A stretch of 64,000 nucleotides of DNA from Crocosphaera sp. UHCC 0190 (GCF_034932065.1 NZ_JAYGHP010000015.1:1-64000); one strand, 5' to 3'; shown: positions 44,272 to 54,912, numbered from the stretch's first letter. Program-made: numbers and translations. The notes: generated by a model not told the origin, from the sequence alone.

Positions 44272-45507
44272 TTAAGGAATGGTCTGATTAATTGCTTCGA
44301 TCGCAGCTTCTAAAGCCAAAGAAATATGAGTCCAATGGGTTCCCCCCTGACAAAAAACAATATAAGGTTCTCTCAATGGCCCATCTGCTGAAAATTCCGA
44401 GGTACTGCCATCAATAAACGTCCCTCCAGCCATCACTAATTGACTTTCATACCCTGGCATAGTAGCGGGAACGGGGTCTAGATAAGATCCGACAGGAGAC
44501 TGCCTTTGAATGGCACGACAAAAGGCCATTAACTTCTCAGGAGAACCCAACTTAATCCCCTGAATGATATCCCGACGGGGAACCAAAGGTAAAGGATTGA
44601 CCGGATAGCCTAATTTATCAAAAACATAGGCAATTAAATGACTACCCTTAATTGCTTCTCCCACCATTTGCGGGGCTAAAAATAACCCTTGAAATAACAA
44701 ACGATTTTGATCAAAGGTTGCCCCCCCCTCACTGCCAATTCCTGGGGCTGTTAACCGACAAGCAGCAGCCTCTACGAAAACTTTTTTACCCGCCAAATAT
44801 CCCCCCGCAGTGACGATAGTTCCCCCTGGATTTTTAATCAGAGAACCCGCCATTAAATCGGCCCCAACTGCTGTGGGTTCTAGGGTTTCAATGAATTCTC
44901 CATAACAATTGTCCACAAAGCAAACCGTCTGCGGATTTTGTTCCTTAACAATTTTAATAATTTTTTCAATATCTGTTATCGATAAACTTTGCCGCCAGGA
45001 ATAACCACAAGAACGCTGAATTAGAGCTAAACGAGTGCGATCGTTGATGGCAGTTTTTAACCCTTCCCAATCAATCGTTCCTTGATCAGTTAACCCCAAT
45101 ACTCGGTAATTAATGTTAAAATCCACAAGGGAACCCTGACAATTTCCCCGTAAACCGATGACTTCTTCTAGGGTGTCATAGGGAGGGCCCGCAACGGCTA
45201 ACATTTCGTCCCCTGGACGAAGTACCCCAAACAAGGCACAGGCGATCGCATGAGTTCCGGAGACAAATTGTACCCTAACAATTGCGGCTTCTGCTCCCAT
45301 AATCTGGGCAAAAATCTTATCTAAGGTTTCTCTCCCCAAGTCATCATGACCATAACCAGTCACACTGGTGAAATGATGAACCCCAAGACGATGTTCACGG
45401 AATGCTTCTAAGATTTTTTTGAGATTTTGCTTGACCTTATTGTCAATTTCCGAAAAAATCGGGAGAAGGGCAGTTTCGGCTTCCTTAATCAGCATTAAAT
45501 TGTTCAT
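44272..45507 (-). CDS. Methionine gamma-lyase-like PLP enzyme (COG4100)
   Basis: A 411-residue fold type I PLP enzyme of the group annotated as methionine gamma-lyase family or aluminium-resistance protein. Cofactor-binding motifs include FVSGTHAIACALFG, PYDTLEEVIGLRG, VCFVDNCYGEF and the Schiff-base lysine in AGSLIKNPGGTIV. The C-terminal GGTFIDGSTSEFSADGPLRE is typical of COG4100. The real substrate is uncertain; a C-S lyase activity is likely. It ends four bases after the Uma2 remnant stop. Confidence 0.88.
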   Translation of the reverse strand: MNNLMLIKEAETALLPIFSEIDNKVKQNLKKILEAFREHRLGVHHFTSVTGYGHDDLGRETLDKIFAQIMGAEAAIVRVQFVSGTHAIACALFGVLRPGDEMLAVAGPPYDTLEEVIGLRGNCQGSLVDFNINYRVLGLTDQGTIDWEGLKTAINDRTRLALIQRSCGYSWRQSLSITDIEKIIKIVKEQNPQTVCFVDNCYGEFIETLEPTAVGADLMAGSLIKNPGGTIVTAGGYLAGKKVFVEAAACRLTAPGIGSEGGATFDQNRLLFQGLFLAPQMVGEAIKGSHLIAYVFDKLGYPVNPLPLVPRRDIIQGIKLGSPEKLMAFCRAIQRQSPVGSYLDPVPATMPGYESQLVMAGGTFIDGSTSEFSADGPLREPYIVFCQGGTHWTHISLALEAAIEAINQTIP

Positions 45508-45746
45508 TTGTCAACCCTAAACAAAATCTTGTTCATAATTACCGATTTACAACTTAAGTCGTTACTCTTGGCCCATGACTCGATTGGCTCCCATTCAGTT
45601 ATACCAAATTATTGTTAATTTTCAGCATTTTAATTGCCCAAAAAACTCAAAATTAATAATCGAGTCTGGTGTTAACTGAGGGGTTAAGATATTTAGGATC
45701 TTCGCTGATTAGTTTTGTTCAATTACTTTCATATTCAGGTTATTAC

Positions 45747-46571
45747 ATGACTGTTGCCACATCTCAAAAACTTCCCCTTGAATGGTCTGTTATTCTCTAC
45801 ATGGCTTCGATTCACCTAGTTGCTTTGTTAGCCTTTTTACCTGGTAATTTTAGCTGGGAAGCGGTTGGTGTCACCTTTCTTCTCTACTGGATAACAGGAG
45901 CTTTAGGTATCACATTAGGGTTTCATCGTTTGATTTCTCATCGCAGTTTTCAAGCCCCTAAATGGTTAGAATACTTGTTAGTTTTTTGTGGAACCTTAGC
46001 TTGTCAAGGGGGAGTAATTCAGTGGGTGGGGTTACATCGTATGCATCATAAATACTCAGATACAGCACCAGATCCCCATGATTCTAACTTAGGATTTTGG
46101 TGGAGTCATGTGGGATGGATGTTACATCAAATTCCGGCTGATAAGGATATCCCTCGCTACACTCAAGATATCTGTGAAGATTCCTTTTTTAAGTTTTGTC
46201 AAACCTATATGGTTCCCATTCAAATTATTTTGGGACTGTTTCTCTATTTCTTAGGAGGATGGCCCTTTATAATCTGGGGAATTTTTGTCCGTTTGGTTCT
46301 CGTTTTTCACTTTACTTGGTTTGTCAATAGTGCCACTCATAAATTTGGCTATCAGAGTCATGAATCTAATGATAATTCTCGTAATTGTTGGTGGGTAGCG
46401 TTACTTACCTTTGGGGAAGGATGGCACAATAATCATCATGCTTATCAATATTCTGCTCGTCATGGTTTAGCTTGGTGGGAAATTGATATTACCTGGATGA
46501 CGATTCGCTTTTTACAAATCCTGGGACTAGCTAAAAATGTTAAGTTAGCACCAACTAATGAGAGTCATTAA
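45747..46571 (+). CDS. desC: Fatty acid delta-9 desaturase (DesC/acyl-CoA desaturase type)
   Basis: A di-iron membrane desaturase that introduces the first double bond in membrane lipids, important at low temperature. The three histidine boxes are intact: HRLISH, HRMHH and HNNHH. Several membrane helices flank them. The ATG at 45747 (MTVATSQKLPLEW) matches homologue starts and gives 274 residues; a GTG at 45669 would add 26 unsupported residues. A Rho-independent terminator follows. Confidence 0.92.
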   Translation: MTVATSQKLPLEWSVILYMASIHLVALLAFLPGNFSWEAVGVTFLLYWITGALGITLGFHRLISHRSFQAPKWLEYLLVFCGTLACQGGVIQWVGLHRMHHKYSDTAPDPHDSNLGFWWSHVGWMLHQIPADKDIPRYTQDICEDSFFKFCQTYMVPIQIILGLFLYFLGGWPFIIWGIFVRLVLVFHFTWFVNSATHKFGYQSHESNDNSRNCWWVALLTFGEGWHNNHHAYQYSARHGLAWWEIDITWMTIRFLQILGLAKNVKLAPTNESH

Positions 46572-46596
46572 CTTTTCAAATCTATCAATAATTTTG

Positions 46597-46625
46597 CCCT
46601 TCTTCTCAAAAGAAGGGTTTTTTTT
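46597..46625 (+). terminator. Rho-independent terminator after desC
   Basis: CCCTTCTT-CTCA-AAAGAAGGG is followed by eight Ts. It begins 26 bases after the desC stop. Confidence 0.9.
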
Positions 46626-46774
46626 GCCTAATTTTCCCTAGATATACCATATTCTGGAGAAGATCGTAAGTGAGCTTGACTTTACCAAACGTCATCTTTC
46701 CGCTACAGTGTTTAACAACTCTTTAACTTTCTTAAAAATTGTGAAGGGATCAATGCTGAAATACCTACAAGTTT

Positions 46775-47365
46775 ATGAAATTTTTATCCAATCGATTATT
46801 TATCAGTGGTGTAAGTCTTGGAATCTCCTTCCTTTGTCATAATATAGTCTTTGCTTCTGGTGAAACTAATTCTCAACAGAAGCGATTATCGAATACCTCT
46901 GGGCATCATTTACCCCAAACACCGCAAAGCTTGACAGGGTATATTTGGCCCGTCCAAGGGGTTGTGACTTCGGGTTTTGGTAAACGCTTTAATAAAATGC
47001 ACACAGGAGTTGATATTGCGGGCCCCATGGGAACCCCGATTTTTGCCGCCGCTACGGGGGTTGTTGTCTTCACAGGATGGAGTCCAGAAGGCTATGGTAA
47101 TTTGGTGACATTGCATCATCCTGATGGCAGTTTAAGTTTGTATGGTCACAATTCTCGTATCTTAGTCAGTCAAGGACAACAGGTTAAGCAAGGAGAACAA
47201 ATTGCGGAGATGGGGAGTACAGGAAACAGTACCGGCCCCCATTTACACTTTGAAATTCGCCCCCAAGGTGGAGTAGCGGTTAATCCCAGGGCTTTTTTAC
47301 CCACGGAAAACCCCCCTATTAGTCGTTCTCAAAATAGAGAAATTACTGAAGTTCAAGAGTATTAG
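46775..47365 (+). CDS. Short secreted M23 family endopeptidase
   Basis: A 196-residue periplasmic peptidase. A signal peptide (residues 1-28, ending NIVFA) is followed directly by an M23 domain with zinc ligands in MHTGVDIAGP and GPHLHFEIRP. It is very like the C-terminal domain of the 710-residue protein at 26563 (shared YIWP..G.VTSGFG, HNSRILV, EMGSTG.STGPHLHFE) but lacks LysM repeats, so it probably arose from the same lineage. Likely a murein hydrolase. It is divergent in role from, but physically next to, the M56/BlaI pair. Confidence 0.88.
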   Translation: MKFLSNRLFISGVSLGISFLCHNIVFASGETNSQQKRLSNTSGHHLPQTPQSLTGYIWPVQGVVTSGFGKRFNKMHTGVDIAGPMGTPIFAAATGVVVFTGWSPEGYGNLVTLHHPDGSLSLYGHNSRILVSQGQQVKQGEQIAEMGSTGNSTGPHLHFEIRPQGGVAVNPRAFLPTENPPISRSQNREITEVQEY

Positions 47366-47446
47366 AAAACTATTTACTAACAGCGATTAGGGCGGCTTTA
47401 TTTAACATTATTCATTTTTTCTGTGGCCTGTTTCCTATTCCCTCTT

Positions 47447-48301
47447 TTAACAATGAAACGGAATAGAAAATAGGGGAAGTAAGGTTAACAACATAAAACG
47501 CCCATCAAAATTATCAAATCCTAAGTTATCCGACTCATTAAATAATGCTTCAATTCTTTCATTGAGTCGGTTTGCTGTGTTGATATCATGAAAAGCAGCC
47601 TCAACCACTCCCAAGGGATTTAAAATTGATATTTTATTGATTTCTTGAGCAACAATTAATAAAGATTCTGCTAAAATCAAGGGATCAACTTCTTGGGTTG
47701 CTTGATGATCTGCTCGCATTTCTCTTAATAATAATAAGTCTTGCCACAAGGTTTCTGTGTGAGGTAACCAAAAAGTTATCCGACCTAACCAGCCTAACCA
47801 AAAAAACCAAAAGGTGTCATGATAATTAGCATGAGCTTGTTCATGGGCGATAACAGCGTTTAAATGAGCATTATCTAGGGTATCTAAAAGTCCTTGACTT
47901 ACGACTAATTCAGGCTGCCAAAAGCCAATTTGTGCGCTGTAGGGAAAGGTTATATCCAGAATTCTTGCTTTATACCCTTTAATTGTTTTTTGTGGATAAT
48001 GTTGGATTTTTTGCGTAGAATACCAACCTTGACAGGTTAATTGTATCCATTTAATAAAGGCAAAACTGAAAAAAATAATTGATAATAAATAACTAAACCG
48101 AGTGGCTGGCCAGCCTAACATTTCTCCATGATAGCCCATTAAAATAACGGCAATAGCTGTCATTAATAATAATAATGGTGGAGCGAGAAAATAAACCAGA
48201 GATCGCTGCCAACGGTTCATCCAAGGAAACAGAGATAAGGGGAAACTTAACCGTATTCCCCAAGCTAAAAATAAGGCCATTAAAATCATTAGTGAATGCA
48301 T
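47447..48301 (-). CDS. M56 (BlaR1-like) membrane metallopeptidase
   Basis: A 284-residue integral membrane protease with about four helices. The zinc motif HEQAH is near residue 153, preceded by LDNAHLNAVIA. It lacks the C-terminal penicillin-binding sensor domain of BlaR1, so the signal it senses is not beta-lactam binding through that domain. The upstream BlaI-like repressor gene is two bases away, and M56 proteases of this kind cut such repressors. Confidence 0.85.
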   Translation of the reverse strand: MHSLMILMALFLAWGIRLSFPLSLFPWMNRWQRSLVYFLAPPLLLLMTAIAVILMGYHGEMLGWPATRFSYLLSIIFFSFAFIKWIQLTCQGWYSTQKIQHYPQKTIKGYKARILDITFPYSAQIGFWQPELVVSQGLLDTLDNAHLNAVIAHEQAHANYHDTFWFFWLGWLGRITFWLPHTETLWQDLLLLREMRADHQATQEVDPLILAESLLIVAQEINKISILNPLGVVEAAFHDINTANRLNERIEALFNESDNLGFDNFDGRFMLLTLLPLFSIPFHC

Positions 48302-48303
48302 GG

Positions 48304-48723
48304 CTATGGTTTCTCCCGTTGACGACGAATGGCTTGTAAACGAGTGGCGATCGCGTCTAATTGTTCTAAGCTTGCCGTATCCAAACTCTCTGCAAATGAG
48401 GCTACCATATCAGGGTTACTGATGGCTAGAAATTGTTGAAGTTGTTCATAAGCTTGGAGGGTTTTTGCTTGTTCACGGGAGACTAAGGGTTGCCAAGAAA
48501 ATGCCCGATTTTGTTTGAAGCATTTTAACCATCCTTTTTGGGTGAGACGGTTTAATACAGTAGTCACAGATGCATAAGCTAGTTCTCGTTCGGGATCAGC
48601 TAAAATACGATCATGAATTTGTTTAACTGTGGCAGTCCCTAACTCCCAAATAATTTCTAAAATTTCTGTTTCTAGAGAACCTAATGAGAGTTTTTTGGGG
48701 CGATATTCAGGTAAAGGGGCCAT
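48304..48723 (-). CDS. BlaI/MecI/CopY family repressor
   Basis: A 139-residue winged-helix repressor. LGSLETEILEIIWELGTATV begins the DNA-binding domain, followed by VTTVLNRLTQKGWL as recognition region, then a helical dimerisation tail. Paired with the M56 protease two bases downstream, it forms a protease-relieved repressor switch. No beta-lactamase gene is nearby; candidates for control are itself and the neighbouring M23 peptidase (inference). Confidence 0.9.
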   Translation of the reverse strand: MAPLPEYRPKKLSLGSLETEILEIIWELGTATVKQIHDRILADPERELAYASVTTVLNRLTQKGWLKCFKQNRAFSWQPLVSREQAKTLQAYEQLQQFLAISNPDMVASFAESLDTASLEQLDAIATRLQAIRRQREKP

Positions 48724-48855
48724 AGTTTAGCTTTGACAAAAATTGAATGAAAATTATGAGACTGATGACTGCTTTTATTTTAGTCTTTTCTCTCCTTTTT
48801 TAATCATAAATTTTTGTAAAAACCCAAGACTGAGAATAAAAGTAATGATCTAGGA

Positions 48856-48917
48856 TAGGGCGGGTTTATTTAACTTATTTGTGGGAATCATAGACTTTAA
48901 CAAAAACCCGCCCCTAC
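48856..48917. repeat. GGGCGGGTTT hairpin repeat, copy 1
   Basis: TAGGGCGGGTTT (48856-48867) pairs with AAACCCGCCCCTA (48904-48916) around a 36-base AT-rich loop. A sister copy lies at 52566, and a partial left arm (TAGGGCGGCTTTATTTAACATT) at about 47387. It is intergenic, downstream of the DUF6737-like gene. Confidence 0.65.
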
Positions 48918-48931
48918 GGATTTTTGGGAAT

Positions 48932-49165
48932 TTATTGGGTTTGGTGTTCTAAATACTCTTTAAACATTCGGGGATAAATGAGCAAAAAATATACCCACCA
49001 AATCATAATAAGCAAGGCTAAACCTAGGGTTAACCAAATAAATTTGGTGATCAACCAAAGGCCACTGACTAACAGTATACCCGTCAAAATAATTGACCAA
49101 GGTTGACACCACCAAGGTTTATAGTCCCAAATATTTGTAGATTTAGGCTCAGAAGATTCTGTCAT
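48932..49165 (-). CDS. Small two-helix membrane protein (DUF6737-like)
   Basis: A 77-residue protein. KPWWCQPWSIILTGI marks the conserved cyanobacterial family; two membrane helices follow (WSIILTGILLVSGLWLI and WLTLGLALLIMIWWVYFLL). Function unknown. The start lies six bases from the end of ndhM, so the two are co-transcribed and it may be related to thylakoid complexes (inference). Confidence 0.7.
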   Translation of the reverse strand: MTESSEPKSTNIWDYKPWWCQPWSIILTGILLVSGLWLITKFIWLTLGLALLIMIWWVYFLLIYPRMFKEYLEHQTQ

Positions 49166-49170
49166 CTAAC

Positions 49171-49530
49171 TTACAGATTATATTTGCCTTCGGTTTCTGG
49201 GCTTTCCAGTTTAGGAAGTCCCATACTATAGTTAAGCACACGGCTTTTGAGATTGTAACTAATTTCGCCTTTTTGTAGTAGTGAACGAATAAAATGTTCT
49301 AAATCTGAACCAATACGACGCAAATTATAATCTGTTAGTTCTTCTCCACTACAAGCTTCAACTAACCCATCAAATTTACGATACAATTTTTGTAGGGCAT
49401 CTTCATTCCAATTAAACTCATTATCAGGATCAACATCTAGAGTGAGCATATTCTCACTAGGAACTAATTCACTTTTTTGAATTTCGGCAGTATAGATACG
49501 AACATGACGAGTGGTAGACTTGACTAACAT
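49171..49530 (-). CDS. ndhM: NAD(P)H-quinone oxidoreductase subunit M
   Basis: A peripheral subunit of the photosynthetic NDH-1 complex, unique to cyanobacteria and chloroplasts, on the cytoplasmic side of the thylakoid. The 119-residue sequence shows [27 protein letters not shown] and [15 protein letters not shown], matching the NdhM family in length and order. It leads a two-gene unit with the DUF6737-like gene. Confidence 0.93.
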   Translation of the reverse strand: MLVKSTTRHVRIYTAEIQKSELVPSENMLTLDVDPDNEFNWNEDALQKLYRKFDGLVEACSGEELTDYNLRRIGSDLEHFIRSLLQKGEISYNLKSRVLNYSMGLPKLESPETEGKYNL

Positions 49531-49617
49531 AGGTGTCAGAAATGAATAAAGACTTCTATTGAGATGGTAATGGTTTCTGAAAAAAAGAGCAATTAAACTA
49601 TCGTAAATAAATTAATA

Positions 49618-49645
49618 GTAGGGGAAATTCATGAATTCCCCCTAC
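49618..49645. repeat. 28-base near-perfect palindrome
   Basis: GTAGGGGAAATTC-ATGAATTCCCCCTAC forms a hairpin without a real loop, between ndhM and ppa. It has the form of the small palindromes dispersed in cyanobacterial genomes. A stop or RNA-stabilising role is possible. Confidence 0.6.
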
Positions 49646-49728
49646 AGATAAGGCGACTGTGTAAGTGCTGTTATCTAATGGCCCCCTACAGCTTTTTGTC
49701 TTCCCTATCTTCCCTCTCCGTTAAAAAT

Positions 49729-50241
49729 TTACTTACTTCCTGCTTTGACGCATTGTTCAACTAAAGGAAGTACGGCCTCTACATCTTTCCAACCGAGAAT
49801 TTCTGTCACCTTCTTTTCTAGGTTTTTATAAGTACGGAAAAATTCGGCAATTTCGTCTAAGCGGTGAGGGGCAATATCTTTGAGAGACTTGACTCCAAAA
49901 TAACGAGGATCTTTATCGGGAACACAGAGAACTTTTTCATCCCGATCGCCACCATCAATCATTTCTAACATCCCAATGGGACGGGCCGTAATCACACAAC
50001 CAGGAAAAGTTGGTTGATCCATCAACACCATTCCATCTAAGGGATCTCCATCATCCGCTAAGGTATTAGGCACAAACCCATAGTCATAGGGATATTGTAC
50101 TGAGGCATAGAGTACCCGATCTAAGGCAAAAGCATTAAGATCTTTGTCAAATTCGTATTTATTCTTACTCCCTGCAGGAATTTCAATTAATACATTGATT
50201 AAACCAGGTTTCGGTTGGGCCGGAATGCGCGTTAAGTCCAC
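49729..50241 (-). CDS. ppa: Inorganic pyrophosphatase, family I
   Basis: Hydrolyses pyrophosphate to phosphate, pulling biosynthetic reactions forward. The 170-residue protein has [24 protein letters not shown] and the signature [10 protein letters not shown] with the metal-binding aspartates. Length is normal for bacterial family I enzymes. Confidence 0.96.
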   Translation of the reverse strand: MDLTRIPAQPKPGLINVLIEIPAGSKNKYEFDKDLNAFALDRVLYASVQYPYDYGFVPNTLADDGDPLDGMVLMDQPTFPGCVITARPIGMLEMIDGGDRDEKVLCVPDKDPRYFGVKSLKDIAPHRLDEIAEFFRTYKNLEKKVTEILGWKDVEAVLPLVEQCVKAGSK

Positions 50242-50456
50242 AACTCTCTCCGAATGCTTTACAAGATTAGCTTAATTAGGGACGATTTAATCCCTAGCTG
50301 CTTATTTTACAATGGTGCTGCTCGTTTTCGGGAACTTATCTTTAACTTAGCGATGATAATAATCACATCTTGGAGGTGATCTTCCCCATTGAGGCTAAGG
50401 GATTAAGCAGACATAATATATACAGGATTCAAAAAGCGGGTGCATACAACAGCAAA

Positions 50457-50497
50457 GGTTATTTATTGTTTCAGCAGTAAATAGCCCCTTTTTTTTT
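50457..50497 (+). terminator. Orphan Rho-independent terminator
   Basis: GGTTATTTA (50457-50465) pairs with TAAATAGCC (50478-50486), followed by nine Ts (50489-50497). No plus-strand gene precedes it in the 333-base gap 50242-50574. A TACAAT box at 50308-50313 could be the -10 of a short transcript of about 180 bases ending here. The gap also holds GGAGGTGATC (50372-50381), a ten-base match to the anti-Shine-Dalgarno tail, with no open frame after it. Confidence 0.65.
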
Positions 50498-50574
50498 GGT
50501 TTACATACTGAATAAACCCACGGATGAGTTGATCATATAAAATTAAGGAAGACTTAGCCAATCTTAGTATCATT

Positions 50575-51072
50575 ATGTCTGCTTCTGACGTACAACCCCC
50601 TGAATCTTATCGCAAGGAAGAGGTTCAAGAAATTCTGCACTTGGCGATCGCCCGCAAAACTGAGTCCGAGGAGTTATCTCGTACCCAACTTTGGGAAATT
50701 GCGGCAGAATTAGAGATTGATCCAGAATCTCTACAAATTGCTGAACAAGATTGGTTATCCCAAAAACAACGTCAACAGAAACGAACGGAGTTTGAGCAGT
50801 ATCGACGGGAACAATTAAAGCAAAAAACTGTCAAGTATTTGATTATTAATGCTTTTTTACTGTTGCTCAATTTTTTGGCTGCTGGTACCTTATCTTGGTC
50901 ACTATACCTCTTGTTATTATTAGGATTACCCCTGGCTTTAGATAGTTGGAAAACCCTGCAAACTGAAGGGCAAGCCTATGAAAAAGCTTTTCAACAATGG
51001 TATTTTAAGAAGGAGATCGAAGAATCAATTTCTAGTGTTTGGAATAAGATTAAGAAAGCTTGGCAGTCTTAA
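50575..51072 (+). CDS. 2TM domain protein
   Basis: A 165-residue protein. An N-terminal charged segment (EEVQEILHLAIARKTESEEL) resembles short SHOCT-like or DUF1707-like oligomer motifs. A highly charged helix is followed by two membrane helices (KYLIINAFLLLLNFLAAG and WSLYLLLLLGLPLALDSW) with a short loop, as in the 2TM family. Function unknown. The GTPase gene starts 76 bases downstream in the same direction. Confidence 0.75.
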   Translation: MSASDVQPPESYRKEEVQEILHLAIARKTESEELSRTQLWEIAAELEIDPESLQIAEQDWLSQKQRQQKRTEFEQYRREQLKQKTVKYLIINAFLLLLNFLAAGTLSWSLYLLLLLGLPLALDSWKTLQTEGQAYEKAFQQWYFKKEIEESISSVWNKIKKAWQS

Positions 51073-51147
51073 ATATTCCCTTGAGATTGATTGAAGATCG
51101 GCCATGGGAGGAGTACAATCAAAATAAGGGTGATTATAGGTAAAAAA

Positions 51148-52539
51148 ATGGCGGTTAAACTAAACAAACCGATTTTGGTTGCTGGTGTTGGTCTTTCCTT
51201 TTTATTATGGCTTGGGGAAAGTCTTCATCAAGAGATTTTAGCATTCGGAGAATGGGGACTCTTGGGATTAATGGCCCTGGGAAGTGGAGTCTGGTGGTGG
51301 CAACAAAAAACACAAGAATTGCCAATTCTTAAACCAATTTCTCCCTTAACCTTAGAAGATGCAAATCAGGCGATCGCCAAGACAGAAACCCTATTAGATT
51401 ATATAGTTAAAGAATGGCCCAATCTTAACATCTCTAGTCTACAACAAAAATCAAGCCAATTACCAACCAGATTTAATCAATCAGTTGTTTCTCTTGGTTT
51501 AGTTGGAGGAACAAAAACAGGAAAAACAACATTAAAATCCTTATTAATAGCTCAAAATATAGATAGTAATCTTGACTTTATAGACAGTGAATACTTACTA
51601 ATAGATGACAAAAATAAACCAGTTATTTCAGATTTAATTTTATTTTTAACCACAGGAGATTTAACAGAATCTGAATGGCAAATAATTCAACAATTACAGC
51701 AAAATCATCAACGCTGTTTAATTGTTTTCAATAAACAAGATCAATATATTCCTGAAGAAAGAGTATTAATTCTACAACAATTACAGCAACGGGTAAAATC
51801 AATTATTCCAGCAGAAGATGTTATTTCTATTAATGGCATTCAAACTGAATTAAAAGTTAGGCAATATCAAACAGATGGATCACAGCAAGAATGGATAGAA
51901 AATCAACCGCCCAAAATTGAGCCATTAGTTACACGAATTAAACTTATTTTAGAACAGGAAAGACAACAATTAATCTGGGGAAATATTTGGCGTGAAGCAG
52001 TAGAAATTAAACAACAAGCTAAAGAAATACTCAATCAAATTAGAAGCGATCACGCCCTTCCTATAATAGAACAATATCAGTGGATAGCTGCGGGAACTGC
52101 CTTTGCGAACCCTGTTGCAGCTTTAGATTTATTAGCAACGGCAGCAATTAATACGCAAATGGTTCTTGATTTAAGTGATATTTATAACCTAAAATTCTCC
52201 CTAGCTCAAGGACAAACTGTTTCCGCCAAAATTGCTAAGGCAATGGTACAATTAGGAGTAGTTGAATTGTCTACCCATGCCATTAGTGGGTTATTAAAAA
52301 GCAATGCAGTCACTTATGTAGCAGGGGGCGTAACCCAAGGCATTAGTGCAGCTTATTTAACCCGTCTAGCTGGCTTAAGTTTAGTTGAATATTTCCAAGA
52401 ACAAGACATTAATACATCGGGGAATAAAAAAATAGATTTAGAAAAATTATCTCAAAAATTAAAACAAGTCTTTGAGCAAACCAAGCGAACAGAATTACTA
52501 CAAAACTTGGTTAAACAAGGCATTCCTAAATTAACATAA
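51148..52539 (+). CDS. Membrane-associated GTPase with DUF697 domain
   Basis: About 463 residues. Two membrane helices lie at the N-terminus (GVGLSFLLWLGES; WGLLGLMALGSGVWWW). A G domain follows with P-loop GGTKTGKTT and NKQD as the G4 motif (CLIVFNKQDQY). The C-terminal DUF697 region has hydrophobic helices (WIAAGTAFANPVAALDLLAT). The start at 51148 is supported by TAGG upstream; a longer TTG start at 51091 overlaps little homology. It is probably a dynamin- or YcjF-like membrane GTPase. G1 lacks the usual GxxxxGKS lysine context but keeps GKT. Confidence 0.8.
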   Translation: MAVKLNKPILVAGVGLSFLLWLGESLHQEILAFGEWGLLGLMALGSGVWWWQQKTQELPILKPISPLTLEDANQAIAKTETLLDYIVKEWPNLNISSLQQKSSQLPTRFNQSVVSLGLVGGTKTGKTTLKSLLIAQNIDSNLDFIDSEYLLIDDKNKPVISDLILFLTTGDLTESEWQIIQQLQQNHQRCLIVFNKQDQYIPEERVLILQQLQQRVKSIIPAEDVISINGIQTELKVRQYQTDGSQQEWIENQPPKIEPLVTRIKLILEQERQQLIWGNIWREAVEIKQQAKEILNQIRSDHALPIIEQYQWIAAGTAFANPVAALDLLATAAINTQMVLDLSDIYNLKFSLAQGQTVSAKIAKAMVQLGVVELSTHAISGLLKSNAVTYVAGGVTQGISAAYLTRLAGLSLVEYFQEQDINTSGNKKIDLEKLSQKLKQVFEQTKRTELLQNLVKQGIPKLT

Positions 52540-52565
52540 ACTCTCAATAGGATTCATTACACAAC

Positions 52566-52627
52566 TAGGGCGGGTTGATCTGACCTATTTTTGAGTATCA
52601 TAACTACTCTAAAAAACCCGCCCCTAC
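52566..52627. repeat. GGGCGGGTTT hairpin repeat, copy 2
   Basis: TAGGGCGGGTT (52566-52576) pairs with AACCCGCCCCTA (52615-52626). It shares with copy 1 (48856) the flanks and the inner GTATCATA/GAATCATA block. It lies between convergent genes and could stop both transcripts. Confidence 0.65.
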
Positions 52628-52645
52628 AATCTTTTGTATAATTAA

Positions 52646-54310
<1,665 letters not shown>

Positions 54311-54394
54311 CTATACCCTTAAATGGTTTGGGGCATGATTTATAATTACTTTACCTTTATTTAGCCTTATATCAACCAAGGAGTCTAGTTTAAG

Positions 54395-54420
54395 TAGGGG
54401 TCAACGGCCGTTGACCCCTA
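54395..54420. repeat. Perfect 26-base palindrome
   Basis: TAGGGGTCAACGG-CCGTTGACCCCTA is fully self-complementary. It lies between the pgm start and the stop of the DUF2442-like gene. It is too long to be chance. It may serve as a terminator for the toxin-antitoxin transcript (both are on the minus strand) or be a dispersed palindrome. Confidence 0.7.
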
Positions 54421-54435
54421 GTCATTGAATAGAAT

Positions 54436-54618
54436 TTAAGCAGCTACAGTTGTTTTCTTATGGGGACGACGTGCTGGCGAACCTGTTAACATTCCTGAGA
54501 CACTAATATCCTCATCTATATCAGGCCAATGTATCCCTTGTCCATCACCAATAATTTCATCTTCGGTAATTTGAACGTTTAATAAGCGTGGTTCTATGAC
54601 ATTAACTACAGTGTTCAT
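54436..54618 (-). CDS. Short DUF2442-like protein beside a toxin-antitoxin pair
   Basis: A 60-residue protein. The C-terminal half GDGQGIHWPDIDEDISVSGM is the most conserved part of DUF2442 antitoxin-like proteins, normally 75-100 residues. The family's middle strands between the start and this motif are missing, so it is an internally shortened version. It is 27 bases after the RelE-like toxin gene on the same strand. Whether it is functional or vestigial is not clear. Confidence 0.65.
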   Translation of the reverse strand: MNTVVNVIEPRLLNVQITEDEIIGDGQGIHWPDIDEDISVSGMLTGSPARRPHKKTTVAA

Positions 54619-54645
54619 TCCATGCCTCCGGAATTTTAGATTTAA

Positions 54646-54912
54646 CTAGGGGAAGTGTCTATACATTTCTCTTCTATGCAAAACTCTTACAAAAGTAACA
54701 GTATTATCTTGAAAAGAAATACCAATGCGGTAATCTTCTACTCGAATCCGATAATAATTTCCCTTGTGTTTGAGTTTTTTGATATTTGTCAATAGTTCGA
54801 GTCTATCTGTATTCTCAACATCTTCAATGATTTGTCTGATTTTATGTACTAAGCTGATATTCCGTAACTTGGCTAAGTCTTTTTCAAAACTTTTCCTAAA
54901 TTCAGTTTTCAT
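54646..54912 (-). CDS. RelE/ParE family toxin
   Basis: An 88-residue protein with the RelE/ParE fold: FRKSFEKDLAKL, the IKKLKHKGNYYRIRVEDYRI core and a basic C-terminus VRVLHRREMYRHFP with the Arg/His residues typical of mRNA-cleaving RelE toxins. Its start overlaps the antitoxin gene by four bases (ATGA), the usual translational coupling. Confidence 0.88.
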   Translation of the reverse strand: MKTEFRKSFEKDLAKLRNISLVHKIRQIIEDVENTDRLELLTNIKKLKHKGNYYRIRVEDYRIGISFQDNTVTFVRVLHRREMYRHFP

